A stretch of DNA of 45,841 nt, taken from NCBI GenBank assembly GCA_902773325.1, contig CACYDW010000095.1:1-45841 (forward strand), given 5' to 3'. The position numbers and the translations under genes are program-made. This stretch comes from an uncultured Ruminococcus sp. (GTDB lineage: Bacteria > Bacillota > Clostridia > Oscillospirales > Acutalibacteraceae). Positions 25,774 through 33,923 of the stretch are shown one piece after another (the first letter of the stretch is position 1; every line of letters begins with the position of its first letter). The notes beneath the pieces were generated by a model. It was not told where the DNA came from, searched no databases, and worked only from the letters and a program-made list of their open reading frames with translations.

Positions 25774-26331
25774 ATGGCTGTCAATCAAACAAAATCAAAA
25801 GCCGAAAAACAATCAAAACAAGCAAAACAAGCAAAACAAGCAAAAGCACTCACCGCCAGAGCAAGGCTGTTCTGCGCCTACTACATTCTTTGCGGAAACG
25901 CTTCCGAAGCGGCGGCACGAGCCGGATACAAAAATCCGCTGAGGGACGGCGCGGTACTGCTGATGAACAAAAGCGTCCGTCAGGAGCTTGACAGACAGTA
26001 TGAAATGAAATCGGAGCTTGTCAGGCGGCAGGCACGGGCAGGATATGAGCGTCTGGCATTCGGCAGTGTGGCTGATGCCGTCAGGCTGCTGTTTGAAGCA
26101 GAGCCGCAGGAGCTGGAGCAGTATGACCTGTTCAATGTGGCGGAGATCAAAAAGCCAAAGGAGGGTTCGATGGAGATCAAATTCTTTGACCGCATCAGAG
26201 CACTGGAAAAGCTGGAGGCCTGCGGCGCCCCGGAGAAACAGCCCGCATCGGACTTTTACAGTGCGATTATCGGCGGCATTCATGACAGAGAACAGGAGGC
26301 GGGCAGCGTGAGCAATGAGGATAGTGTATGA
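25774..26331 (+). CDS. terS: Phage terminase small subunit (XtmA-like)
   Basis: Recognises DNA for packaging and feeds it to TerL. 185 residues. A basic N-terminus contains three exact Lys-Gln-Ala repeats; then comes the terminase_2 helix-turn-helix block (LTARARLFCAYYILCGNASEAAARAGY), a helical oligomerisation segment, and a C-terminal tail. RBS AAGGGGG (25760-25766) lies 7 nt before ATG. It is the first gene of the phage cluster, divergent from rimP, and overlaps terL by 4 nt. No canonical sigma-A promoter is visible upstream. Confidence 0.9.
   Translation: MAVNQTKSKAEKQSKQAKQAKQAKALTARARLFCAYYILCGNASEAAARAGYKNPLRDGAVLLMNKSVRQELDRQYEMKSELVRRQARAGYERLAFGSVADAVRLLFEAEPQELEQYDLFNVAEIKKPKEGSMEIKFFDRIRALEKLEACGAPEKQPASDFYSAIIGGIHDREQEAGSVSNEDSV
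25816..25842 (+). repeat. 9-bp codon repeat in terS
   Basis: Three near-perfect copies of AAACAAGCA encode Lys-Gln-Ala three times near the TerS N-terminus. This could be a slippage-prone array; changes would stay in frame. Confidence 0.7.
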
Positions 26332-27572
26332 AATTCCAATCATTTTCGCCGAAGCAGCTCGATGTATTGAGTTGGTGGTCGCCTAACCGTAGGACTGCCG
26401 GATGTGACGGCATCATCTGCGACGGTGCGGTGAGAAGCGGCAAAACACTGTGTATGAGCGTATCGTTTATTGCATGGGCAATGTATGCGTTCAGCGGCGG
26501 CAGCTTTGCCGTATGCGGGAAAACGATCCGTTCCGTCAAAAGGAATGTTGCCGTACCGCTGCTGAATGTGTTGGGTGAACTGGGATTTGAGGTGCGGGAG
26601 AAGCTTTCCTCCAATATGTTCGAGGTGGAATATAAGGGCAGAAAAAACACGATTTATCTGTTCGGCGGACGCGACGAAGGCTCGGCAGCACTGATTCAGG
26701 GCATGACACTATGCGGTGTACTGTTTGATGAAGCGGCTCTTATGCCCCGTTCGTTTGTGGAACAGGCAGTTGCAAGATGTTCGGTAGACGGTTCCAAGCT
26801 CTGGTTCAACTGCAATCCGGAATATCCGCAGCATTGGTTCTGTCGGGAGTGGGTAAAAAAAGCCAAGGAAAAAAACATCTGCTATATCCATTTTGTCATG
26901 GAGGATAATCCTTCTCTGTCGCAAAAAATGCTTGACCGCTACAAAACGCTGTATTCCGGAACCTTCTATGACCGGTTCGTGCTGGGAAAATGGACAGCGA
27001 CCGAAGGACTGATCTATCCGTTTATGTCTGATGACAAAATGCTGTATGACGTACCGCAGGGCACATTTGAGGATTATGCCGTATCCTGCGATTACGGCAC
27101 GGTCAATCCGGCTTCGTTCGGTCTGTGGGGCTTGCAGGACGGCATCTGGTACAGAATCAAGGAGTACTATTACAGTTCCAGACGGGAAGGTATGCCGAGA
27201 ACAGACGAGGAGCATTACAGAGGGCTGTGTGAGCTGATCGGTGACAGGCAGGTTTCAAAAATTGTAGTCGACCCATCGGCAGCAAGCTTTATTGAGGTTA
27301 TCAGGCGGCACGGTACCTATACCGTAGTGCCCGCTAAAAACAGCGTTCTGGACGGAATCAGGCTGACAAGCACCGCTCTGAAGGAGGGACGAATACGCAT
27401 TTGCAGAAGCTGCGGCGACTGTATCAACGAACTGGGGCTTTATCGCTGGGAGGGCAGCGGCAAAGACGCACCTCTCAAAGAAAACGATCATGCAATGGAC
27501 GATATGCGGTATTTTGTGACATCGGTTTTAGACGCTGATGAGGGCTTCTTTGCCTTTGCCTCTGAGCGCTGA
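26328..27572 (+). CDS. terL: Phage terminase large subunit (PBSX/XtmB family)
   Basis: ATP-driven packaging motor and headful nuclease. 414 residues. ATPase: Walker A GAVRSGKT at 33-40, Walker B LFDEAA with Asp134/Glu135, and the coupling motif FNCNPE near 160. RNase-H-like nuclease: Asp255 in SCDYGT, an Asp in VVDPSAASF (~305) and Asp in ENDHAMDDMRYF (~390). All catalytic residues are in place, so the motor looks functional. It overlaps terS by 4 nt. Confidence 0.96.
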   Translation: MKFQSFSPKQLDVLSWWSPNRRTAGCDGIICDGAVRSGKTLCMSVSFIAWAMYAFSGGSFAVCGKTIRSVKRNVAVPLLNVLGELGFEVREKLSSNMFEVEYKGRKNTIYLFGGRDEGSAALIQGMTLCGVLFDEAALMPRSFVEQAVARCSVDGSKLWFNCNPEYPQHWFCREWVKKAKEKNICYIHFVMEDNPSLSQKMLDRYKTLYSGTFYDRFVLGKWTATEGLIYPFMSDDKMLYDVPQGTFEDYAVSCDYGTVNPASFGLWGLQDGIWYRIKEYYYSSRREGMPRTDEEHYRGLCELIGDRQVSKIVVDPSAASFIEVIRRHGTYTVVPAKNSVLDGIRLTSTALKEGRIRICRSCGDCINELGLYRWEGSGKDAPLKENDHAMDDMRYFVTSVLDADEGFFAFASER

Positions 27573-27653
27573 CCCGCCTCATACCGTTCAATAGGCAGTG
27601 TACAGCGGCTTTTCGTTATGCTTTTCATAGCAGAAAACATTTTTCTGTTTCAC

Positions 27654-27750
27654 TTACTTGCATAGCAAAAAGCTGCGGGGTTCAGGGGGCTCAAGCTCCC
27701 TGGTGGGGTCCAGGGGTAAAGCCCCTGGTGGGGTTTGGGGGAACCCCAAC
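27654..27750 (+). repeat. Dispersed intergenic repeat, copy 2 (between terL and portal)
   Basis: Begins with the 26-nt block shared with copy 1 (27654-27679), continues with several short GC-rich hairpins (for example CAGGGG..CCCCTGG near 27711-27729) and ends in GGGGGAACCCCAAC. The portal ribosome site AAGGAGG starts 4 nt later. It is inserted in the longest 5' gap of the packaging genes. Confidence 0.7.
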
Positions 27751-27765
27751 AAAAAGGAGGTAGTA

Positions 27766-28899
27766 ATGGCATTATTCGGAAGAAAAAAAGAGCAGGAAGT
27801 GACGGTGCAGACGGCGGCGCGCAATTTGCAGGCAGCATTCGGGCTGTCACTGATGAAAGACAGCGGAGGACGGTTGTGTGAGAGGAAGCTTTATAAGGCA
27901 TTGAAGGATACTGTACCTCTAATAGACGGTGCGCTGAAAAAGATCGTCAGGCTGGTGGGGGGATTCCGTATCCGGTGTGCCGACAAGGAACTGGAGCAGG
28001 AAATCAATGCCTTTCTCGGCTCGGTGCGGGTGAATGCCTGCGGTACGGGTGCGGAAAGCTTTTTGTCGGCTTATTTGGAGGAACTGCTGACATACGGTAC
28101 GGCTGTGGGCGAGATCGTGACCGACAGCGCAGCAAAAAATATTGCGGCGCTGTATAACGCTTCACTCGATGATGTGGAGCTTTCGGCAGGCAGCAGTCCC
28201 TTTGACCTGAAAATCACGGTACGCGGTGAGAGCGGTGAGAGAACAGAGGTACGCTATCCCGCATTGGTACTGTGCAGCGTGCTGATGCCGGAATCCGGCT
28301 GTATTTACGGTACATCTGTGCTGAAGGGACTTCCTCTGATGGGCGATATCCTGATGAAGATCTATCATGCGGTCGGAACTAACTGGGACAGAGTGGGCAA
28401 TGTACGCTTTGCAGTTTCCTATCACCCTGCCGACAGCGAAAGGAGCTTTTCTAAGGATCGCGCAAAACAGATCGCATCGGAATGGAGCAAGGCAATGACC
28501 AGCCCTGAGCCAAGGGATTTCGTTACCGTGGGCGACGTCAGCATCAAGGTGATCGGTGCTGAAAACCAGATTCCGGACAGTGAAGTGCCTGTGCGCCAGA
28601 TTCTGGAACAAATACTGGCAAAGTTGGGAATCCCGCCGTTTATGCTGGGATTATCATGGTCGTCTACAGAAAGAATGTCATCACAGCAGGCGGATATCCT
28701 TACCAGTGAACTGGAGTATTACAGACGGATACTCAACGGCACCATTCGCAGAATCTGCGATGTATGGCTGCGGCTCAGAGGTACAAAGGCGGATTATGAA
28801 GTTGTCTGGGATAACATCAATCTGCAGGACGAGGTAGAGCTTGCAAGAGCACGTCTGTATAACGCACAGGCAGAACAACTGGAGGTGAAAGAAGCTTGA
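27766..28899 (+). CDS. Phage portal protein (XkdE-like)
   Basis: Dodecameric ring at one capsid vertex through which DNA enters and leaves. 377 residues: an N-terminal variable part, a conserved stem/wing core with PLIDGALKKIVRLVGGFRI, and a C-terminal half with GIPPFMLGLSWSSTE that matches phage portals of the PBSX/SPP1 group by pattern. ATG 27766 has AAGGAGG at 27754-27760; the longer frame to 27658 passes through the intergenic repeat and is rejected. It follows terL after 193 nt. Confidence 0.88.
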   Translation: MALFGRKKEQEVTVQTAARNLQAAFGLSLMKDSGGRLCERKLYKALKDTVPLIDGALKKIVRLVGGFRIRCADKELEQEINAFLGSVRVNACGTGAESFLSAYLEELLTYGTAVGEIVTDSAAKNIAALYNASLDDVELSAGSSPFDLKITVRGESGERTEVRYPALVLCSVLMPESGCIYGTSVLKGLPLMGDILMKIYHAVGTNWDRVGNVRFAVSYHPADSERSFSKDRAKQIASEWSKAMTSPEPRDFVTVGDVSIKVIGAENQIPDSEVPVRQILEQILAKLGIPPFMLGLSWSSTERMSSQQADILTSELEYYRRILNGTIRRICDVWLRLRGTKADYEVVWDNINLQDEVELARARLYNAQAEQLEVKEA

Positions 28900-29912
28900 C
28901 AGAAGCAATTCAGAAGAACAAAACAGTTTGTACGGAGGATCACAGCGGCTGTCCTGAGGAAGGTGAGCTTGCACTGATCAACAGATACACCCGAAGGAGC
29001 TTTTCCGCAGAGGACGTGTATGTGTTTCCGCTGGTGCTTTGTGACAACGAGATAGACAGGGATTTTGAGCGGTTCTCTGACGCGTCACTGGAAAAAATGG
29101 CAGAGCTGTTTGTGGGTGTGACGGGTATAGCCGATCATAACCCCACCAGCAGCAACCAGACTGCAAGAATCTTCTCCTGCCATACCGAAACCGTTGACGG
29201 CAGATTCAACCGTCTGGGAGAGCCCTACAAGCGTCTGTGTGCGAGAGCCTATCTGCCGAGAAGCGAAAACAGCAGTGACTGGATTCTTGCACTGGACAGC
29301 GGCATTAAAAAAGAGGTCAGCGTAGGGTGTGCCGTCAGGAAGCGTATCTGCTCGATATGCGGCAGGGACACAGCAGAGTGCAGTCACATCAAGGGCAGAG
29401 AATACGGCGGCAAGCTGTGTTATGCGCTGCTTGATGAGGTGACGGACGCTTATGAATGGTCGTTCGTTGCCGTCCCCGCGCAGAAAAACGCGGGAGTTAC
29501 CAAAGCATACAGCAGCACACCAACATCCGATGACCGGAATACACCATACAAAAGGAGTCAAAAGACAATCAATATGGACATTGAAAAGAAACTGACAAGC
29601 GGTCAGGAGCAAAGCTTCTCCGCCGATGAAATGATGCAGATCACGCAGAAGATCGCCTCTTTGGAGGAAAGAGCCAGGGAGGGCGACTTCTACAAGGCAA
29701 AAGCAGCCTCCGAGATCAGAAGGCTGGCAGCGGCGGCATTCCCGAGCCTTGATGAAGGAGTGCTGAGTGCCATGATGAAAGGCCTTTCTGCCCGCGAACT
29801 CGATGAGCTTCGCAAGGCATTTGAAAGCAAGGCGGAGGAGGTATTTCCGATGAAGCCCCAGCTTTATCGGGAAAGCAGCAAAAACAAGGGCGACAACACG
29901 CTTTATCAATAA
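28896..29912 (+). CDS. Prohead protease fused to a scaffold-like domain (XkdF-like)
   Basis: 338 residues. The N-terminal ~210 residues resemble prohead maturation proteases: a His in GIADHNPT (~75), a Ser in KEVSVGC (~143), and the block YEWSFVAVPAQKNAGVTKAY. Between them sits a Cys/His cluster (CSICGRDTAECSH) like a zinc knuckle. From ~225 on the protein is helical and charged, as in scaffolding domains, with another Met at the start of the segment MDIEKKLTSGQ. The start is TTG 28896 overlapping the portal stop by 4 nt, with GGAGGT 9 nt upstream. Protease function is inferred from position and motifs. Confidence 0.75.
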   Translation: MTEAIQKNKTVCTEDHSGCPEEGELALINRYTRRSFSAEDVYVFPLVLCDNEIDRDFERFSDASLEKMAELFVGVTGIADHNPTSSNQTARIFSCHTETVDGRFNRLGEPYKRLCARAYLPRSENSSDWILALDSGIKKEVSVGCAVRKRICSICGRDTAECSHIKGREYGGKLCYALLDEVTDAYEWSFVAVPAQKNAGVTKAYSSTPTSDDRNTPYKRSQKTINMDIEKKLTSGQEQSFSADEMMQITQKIASLEERAREGDFYKAKAASEIRRLAAAAFPSLDEGVLSAMMKGLSARELDELRKAFESKAEEVFPMKPQLYRESSKNKGDNTLYQ

Positions 29913-30352
29913 CCGACAGGTGTAGCCTTGCAGAACCGTTCGGCACGGGCGCATAAAGGCGAGCTGTATCGGCGGCGGCTTTGCCGCCGTATTCCCTCTG
30001 CCGGTACAGCGGGGCAGGCGGGGCTGACGCTGTTCTGCAATGGAAGCACCATTCTCCGGAATGGACAAGCAGTGTTGATGCCGTTTCCCGCAGCTTCGTC
30101 ATCATTCCTGCTTCACGGAACACAGAGCCATGTCATAGCTTACATAACAAGCGCGATCATCATTTATTTTGAATTGCAATTCTTGCTTCCGTACAGCATT
30201 GATGTTGTCGGCAAGCAAAGCAGCAATCTTCAGCAGGCGCAGTAAGGTGAAACCAATGACAAGCGGCACAGGAATGATACAGGGCTGTTTTGCGAAACAA
30301 TTTTCCATGAGATCTTAGGAATCTATCTACTACAACAAGGAGGACATAACAG
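29913..30352 (+). other. 440-nt non-coding gap inside the head genes
   Basis: The only long gap in an otherwise overlapping or tightly spaced operon, apart from the repeat before the portal gene. Open frames on both strands lack ribosome sites and recognisable protein. A GC-rich hairpin with a GGCGGC/GCCGCC stem lies at 29970-29989. It may be the remains of a lost gene, a promoter region or a structured RNA; I cannot tell which. Confidence 0.55.
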
Positions 30353-30685
30353 ATGAATGTATCTTTTAACGGTTATAACGAGGGTATCGTTACCTTCGAG
30401 GCAGAAAGCAGTGTAGAGGCAGGTACGCTGGTGGCAATGTCTGCCAACGGAAAGGTCAAGGCGGCAACAAGTGAATTCTGCGGTATCTGTATCGCGGCAA
30501 GATGCGGCTACGCTTCGGTGCAGCTTGCAGGCTATGCGAGAGTGCCGTATTCCGGTACGCTGAGTGTAGGCTATAAGAAATTAGCCGTTTCAAGCGGCAA
30601 GGCTGCCGTAGACAACAGCAACGGCAGAGATATTCTTGTCGTGGACGTTGACAGCACCGCCGGCACAGCAGGCATTATTCTTTGA
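30353..30685 (+). CDS. Capsid decoration-like protein (DUF2190-like)
   Basis: 110 residues, small and beta-rich with many Gly, Ala and Val, in the form of DUF2190-type proteins that cement HK97-type capsids: VEAGTLVAMSANGKV at the start, a central GICIAARCGYASVQLAGYARV, and a C-terminal hydrophobic end. Position directly before the major capsid gene fits. RBS AAGGAGG lies 10 nt before ATG. The identification is by pattern and place. Confidence 0.72.
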   Translation: MNVSFNGYNEGIVTFEAESSVEAGTLVAMSANGKVKAATSEFCGICIAARCGYASVQLAGYARVPYSGTLSVGYKKLAVSSGKAAVDNSNGRDILVVDVDSTAGTAGIIL

Positions 30686-30718
30686 TCGTCATCGTGTAAT
30701 AAAAGGAGGATTCTGAAT

Positions 30719-31726
30719 ATGGCATTTTATGATTCAATCAAGCTGGAAAAGGGAATGTATCACACCGAAAGAACACTCACCGAAATATTGGAAGAGCTTG
30801 ACCCCTCCGAAAGCTACAAGGGCAGTGAGCTGGAGGGGCTGGACGCTTATCAGCGTCAGCTCAAGCGTTTTGACATCAGAACCGGCGGAGCACACTCCGA
30901 CACCGTAAGCAAGTTCTTTGAAACCACCGACTCTGCGGCACTCTTCCCCGAATATGTGTCAAGAGCAGTCAGACAGGGCATGGAAAACGCAGACTGTCTG
31001 AAAAACATTATCGCAGCAAAAACCGTCATCAAGGGCATGGACTACCGTTCGGTGAGATCAGAGCCTTCTGCTGACGACAAGTCCCTGAAGCCCGTTGCGG
31101 AGGGTGCAGTTCTGCCGCAGACCAACGTTAAAACCGGTGAAAACCTTGTGAAGCTGATAAAAAGAGGCAGAATGCTCGTGGCTTCCTATGAAGCTATCAA
31201 ATATCAGCGCCTGGATCTCTTTACTGTAACACTCCGACAGATCGGTGCATATATAGCAAGAGAACAGCTTAATGACGCCGTTGATGTGCTCATCAACGGT
31301 GACGGCAACAGCAACGCTGCTCAGGTCATCTCTGCTGACACCGCCAATACTGTGACCTACAATGATCTTCTCAAGCTCTGGGCAGGCCTTTCTCCCTACG
31401 AGCTGAACACGATGCTGGCACCTACTGCCGTCATGCAGAAGCTTCTGGCTCTTACGGAAATGAAGGACGCTATTGCCGGACTGAATTTTCAGGGCACAGG
31501 TAAAATGATCACTCCTATGGGTGCAGGACTTTTGCATATTCCCGCTATGACCGGCAGCAGAATTATCGGTCTTGACAAAAACTGCGCGCTTGAAATGGTA
31601 CAGTCGGGCGGCGTGGTGATGGATACTGATAAGCTCATCGACAGACAGCTCGAAAGAGCAGCCATCAGCTGTATGGCAGGCTTTGCAAAAATATTTGCAG
31701 ATGCTGCAAAGGTTCTTTCTATCTGA
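30719..31726 (+). CDS. Major capsid protein, HK97 fold (XkdG-like)
   Basis: Forms the icosahedral head. 335 residues with the order seen in HK97-type capsids of the PBSX group: N-terminal arm, spine-helix region, the E-loop/P-domain block PVAEGAVLPQTNVKTGENLVKL, an A-domain with LNDAVDVLINGDG, and a C-terminal LIDRQLERAAISCMAGF. An extra N-terminal ~60-residue charged helix may be a scaffold segment removed by the protease. AAAGGAGGA precedes the ATG. Confidence 0.85.
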   Translation: MAFYDSIKLEKGMYHTERTLTEILEELDPSESYKGSELEGLDAYQRQLKRFDIRTGGAHSDTVSKFFETTDSAALFPEYVSRAVRQGMENADCLKNIIAAKTVIKGMDYRSVRSEPSADDKSLKPVAEGAVLPQTNVKTGENLVKLIKRGRMLVASYEAIKYQRLDLFTVTLRQIGAYIAREQLNDAVDVLINGDGNSNAAQVISADTANTVTYNDLLKLWAGLSPYELNTMLAPTAVMQKLLALTEMKDAIAGLNFQGTGKMITPMGAGLLHIPAMTGSRIIGLDKNCALEMVQSGGVVMDTDKLIDRQLERAAISCMAGFAKIFADAAKVLSI

Positions 31727-31740
31727 GGAGGCTTGATTGG

Positions 31741-32097
31741 GTGAACAGAGATAATATTCTGAATATCTTCGCCCGTCTTACTCAACTGGATCCCGATGAA
31801 GTAATGCCCTACAGCTTTTTGTGTGATTCGGCAAGGCGATATGTTGCGTCACACATCAAGGAGGGTGCTGATGTGAGCGGCTACAGCGGCGGCATGGAAT
31901 TTGCCGCCGCTGCCCTTGCTTTTTACAGATTCCTTTTGTGGGGGCTCTGTGGGGACAGCAACATCAGAATCGGAGAAGTACAGCTTGAGTTCAGCGAGCG
32001 GGAAATATTGAAGTCAGCACAGCAGCTTTGCAGGGAGGCTTTTGACGACCTGCATGATATTCTTATCACTGATGATTTTGTGTTTGAAAGGATCTGA
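31741..32097 (+). CDS. Head-tail connector-like protein
   Basis: 118 residues starting with GTG, with GGAGG about 10 nt upstream. The helical profile, with LDPDEVMPYSFLCDSA, a central Gly/Ala-rich AAAALAFYRFLLWG and a long C-terminal helix, is that of gp6/XkdH-type connectors that dock on the portal. Place directly after the capsid gene supports this. Sequence similarity could not be tested. Confidence 0.6.
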   Translation: MNRDNILNIFARLTQLDPDEVMPYSFLCDSARRYVASHIKEGADVSGYSGGMEFAAAALAFYRFLLWGLCGDSNIRIGEVQLEFSEREILKSAQQLCREAFDDLHDILITDDFVFERI

Positions 32098-32099
32098 AC

Positions 32100-32438
32100 A
32101 TGAATAAAAGATTGGAACGGGGACTGCGCCTTGCAGGTGCGCCCATCGAGGTCAGGATCGGGGACGAGATCAGGCGGGGATACGGCATCATTTATCCCGT
32201 AAGGGATTACCAGAAGCCGGGCGACGGCATCAATCATGACCCCGAGGGCAGAACAGACAGTGTACGCTATGCCCTGTTTTGTGATAGTGCACTGCTCGGC
32301 GGTGCGGAATACGGCACAGAGGTGCGATGCGCAGAAAACCGATATCTGCTCATACGCAGTGACGACTACTGTGCTCGTTCCTGCGGGTATGTGAAAGCAT
32401 TGATGAGAAAATGCACAGTAAGGGAGGAGGAGCTTTGA
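32100..32438 (+). CDS. Head closure (stopper)-like protein
   Basis: 112 residues, mostly beta, with a basic N-terminus and Cys-rich middle. It lies 2 nt after the connector gene and before a tail-terminator-like gene, the usual position of the small stopper (SPP1 gp16 / XkdI-region) protein. Assignment is by position and size; I recognise no motif. Confidence 0.5.
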   Translation: MNKRLERGLRLAGAPIEVRIGDEIRRGYGIIYPVRDYQKPGDGINHDPEGRTDSVRYALFCDSALLGGAEYGTEVRCAENRYLLIRSDDYCARSCGYVKALMRKCTVREEEL

Positions 32439-32851
32439 CGGAGGATTATATCGATCATTTGCTTGCCGATATCCGATACAGCGAGGTATTCGCAGATATG
32501 AAGGTGGTCAGGGCAAACAGCTTTAACGAGCTTCAGATTCCGTGTGAAAAGCCGGTGGTATCGTTAGCGTACGAGATCAGTGATGGCTGGGAATATCTCA
32601 TCGGTGCGGATGATACGGTGATGGGTCAGCCGAAGCTGACCGTTACCGTTATTACAGATGAACGCAGCGGCTCTGCCTACTGTGAGCAGACTGCACGATG
32701 TGTATGTATGGAGCTGCTGCGGCTCGATAAGCGGGGAGATTATACTTCGGTTGCTGTTGAGCGGTGCAGGTATGACAGAAACACCTTTGCTTACAGAAGC
32801 GTGATCACATTCGGTCTGAGAGAGTGCATTAACAGCCGCAAAAGCGGCTGA
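32435..32851 (+). CDS. Tail terminator/completion-like protein
   Basis: 138 residues, alpha/beta, with a central beta sheet (QPKLTVTVITDERSGSAYCEQTARCVC). It matches the size and profile of tail terminators that close the tube and bind the head. The start is TTG 32435, overlapping the previous stop by 4 nt with GGGAGGAGG 5-6 nt upstream, the same arrangement as portal/protease. An ATG 8 codons earlier lies inside the previous gene without a site. Confidence 0.55.
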   Translation: MTEDYIDHLLADIRYSEVFADMKVVRANSFNELQIPCEKPVVSLAYEISDGWEYLIGADDTVMGQPKLTVTVITDERSGSAYCEQTARCVCMELLRLDKRGDYTSVAVERCRYDRNTFAYRSVITFGLRECINSRKSG

Positions 32852-32868
32852 CGGAAGGGAGTGCTTTT

Positions 32869-33279
32869 TTGGGAGAGCTATGGAGTGTCTGCGGGAGAGA
32901 TGTTGCCATTATCATCAACGGAACAGATTTCCTGCAGGCGGAACGTGCCGAGCTGCGAAAAACAAGTGAGCTGCACGGCATAAGAGCCTGCTTTTGCAGT
33001 GACGATGCCGCACGTGTGAGGGGAAGGAGCGAGTATAAGCTGAACCTGAGGGGACTGCGGCTGAAAGCACCGTTTGAAAACCTCAACATCTATGACCTCG
33101 ATGATTTTGAGGTCAGGATCAGAATTGATGATACATGGTTTGAACTGAGCGGGTGTATGTGGGATGATTTTACCGCCACAGCCGATCAGACAAAATTCAG
33201 GGAATACATCAGCATCACTGCACTCACCATGCACACAACACGAAACGAACAGACAGGAGGTATCCATGAGGGAACTTGA
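32869..33279 (+). CDS. Tail-tube-like protein (XkdM-position)
   Basis: 136 residues starting at TTG, with GAAGGGAG 8 nt upstream. It is beta-rich: IIINGTDFLQAERAELRK at the start and RGRSEYKLNLRGLRL in the middle, then NIYDLDDFEVRIRID and FELSGCMWDDF. This pattern resembles small tube proteins of siphophages and myophages. If so, there is a tube protein but no sheath gene. Moderate to low confidence. Confidence 0.5.
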   Translation: MGELWSVCGRDVAIIINGTDFLQAERAELRKTSELHGIRACFCSDDAARVRGRSEYKLNLRGLRLKAPFENLNIYDLDDFEVRIRIDDTWFELSGCMWDDFTATADQTKFREYISITALTMHTTRNEQTGGIHEGT

Positions 33280-33415
33280 AAATAAACCGTCAGCCGCTCA
33301 TCCGGCGGATGGTCAGGATATTTTTGTACTGGACGAATTATCGGAGCTGCTTGCAAGGGATATGCTCCGCTATGACAGAAGGCTCGATGCAGAGGAGGAA
33401 GTCCGTGAATACTAA
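33266..33415 (+). CDS. 49-residue acidic protein in the tail region
   Basis: A short gene with a strong ribosome site ACAGGAGG (33253-33260) 5 nt before ATG. It overlaps the previous gene by 14 nt and the next one by 11 nt. The product is acidic and helical (DELSELLARDMLRYDRRLDAEEEVREY). It occupies the place of XkdN-type tail assembly chaperones but is about a third of their length. I do not recognise a family. Confidence 0.65.
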   Translation: MRELENKPSAAHPADGQDIFVLDELSELLARDMLRYDRRLDAEEEVREY

Positions 33416-33923
33416 AGGAAAAATGAGCTTCAAGGATTTTATCTTTCCTGTTAACCCCTCTTTTGTCAGAGTACTGCACAGCAGGGCTGCGGCAGTATGC
33501 AGAATCCCCTACCACAAAAACAGGGTACACGATATGGGGGTTCAGACCAGAGTCATCAGCGGCAGCGGCGAATTCTTCGGCAGGAACTGTGAATCGGATT
33601 TCTGCCGGCTGAAAGCGATCTTTGAACAGGGCGGGGCGGGTATGCTCTATATCCCGTCCCAGAAGCCTGTCTATGCCCTGTTTGACACACTGGAGCTGGA
33701 CAGCGCGGAACTGGACGGAGTGATCAAATACAGCTTCCGCTTTATCGAATGTCCTGAGCAGGAGCACCGGACGAAGGATTATATGCTCGGCAACGGGGAA
33801 AACTGTATGTGGGATCTTGCGTTTCTGTGCGGCACACCGATAGAAGAACTGATGGCGCTGAATCCCGATATCAGCCGGCCGGATACGGCAATTACAGCCG
33901 GAAAGAAGGTGCGGATTTGCTGA
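33405..33923 (+). CDS. LysM-containing tail protein (XkdP-like)
   Basis: 172 residues. The first ~115 residues form a beta-rich tail domain (FKDFIFPVNPSFVRV, then RVISGSGEFFG and GMLYIPSQKPVYALFDTLEL). The last ~48 form a LysM-like module (LGNGENCMWDLAFLCGTPIEELMALNP ending GKKVRIC). XkdP of PBSX has the same plan and acts at the tail tip, where it may touch peptidoglycan. The start is GTG 33405 with AGGAGG 6 nt upstream; ATG 33423 is the alternative. Confidence 0.78.
   Translation: MNTKGKMSFKDFIFPVNPSFVRVLHSRAAAVCRIPYHKNRVHDMGVQTRVISGSGEFFGRNCESDFCRLKAIFEQGGAGMLYIPSQKPVYALFDTLELDSAELDGVIKYSFRFIECPEQEHRTKDYMLGNGENCMWDLAFLCGTPIEELMALNPDISRPDTAITAGKKVRIC

Noticed and set aside
29085..30068. 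Long leftward open frame of 327 codons opposite the protease gene
   Set aside because: It is antisense to a well supported coding frame, has no ribosome site or promoter, and its Cys/Arg/His-rich composition is typical of a shadow of a GC-rich gene.
29928..30245. Rightward frame of 105 codons in the phage gap
   Set aside because: It has a TTG start without a ribosome site, low-quality composition and no resemblance to phage proteins; treated as non-coding.
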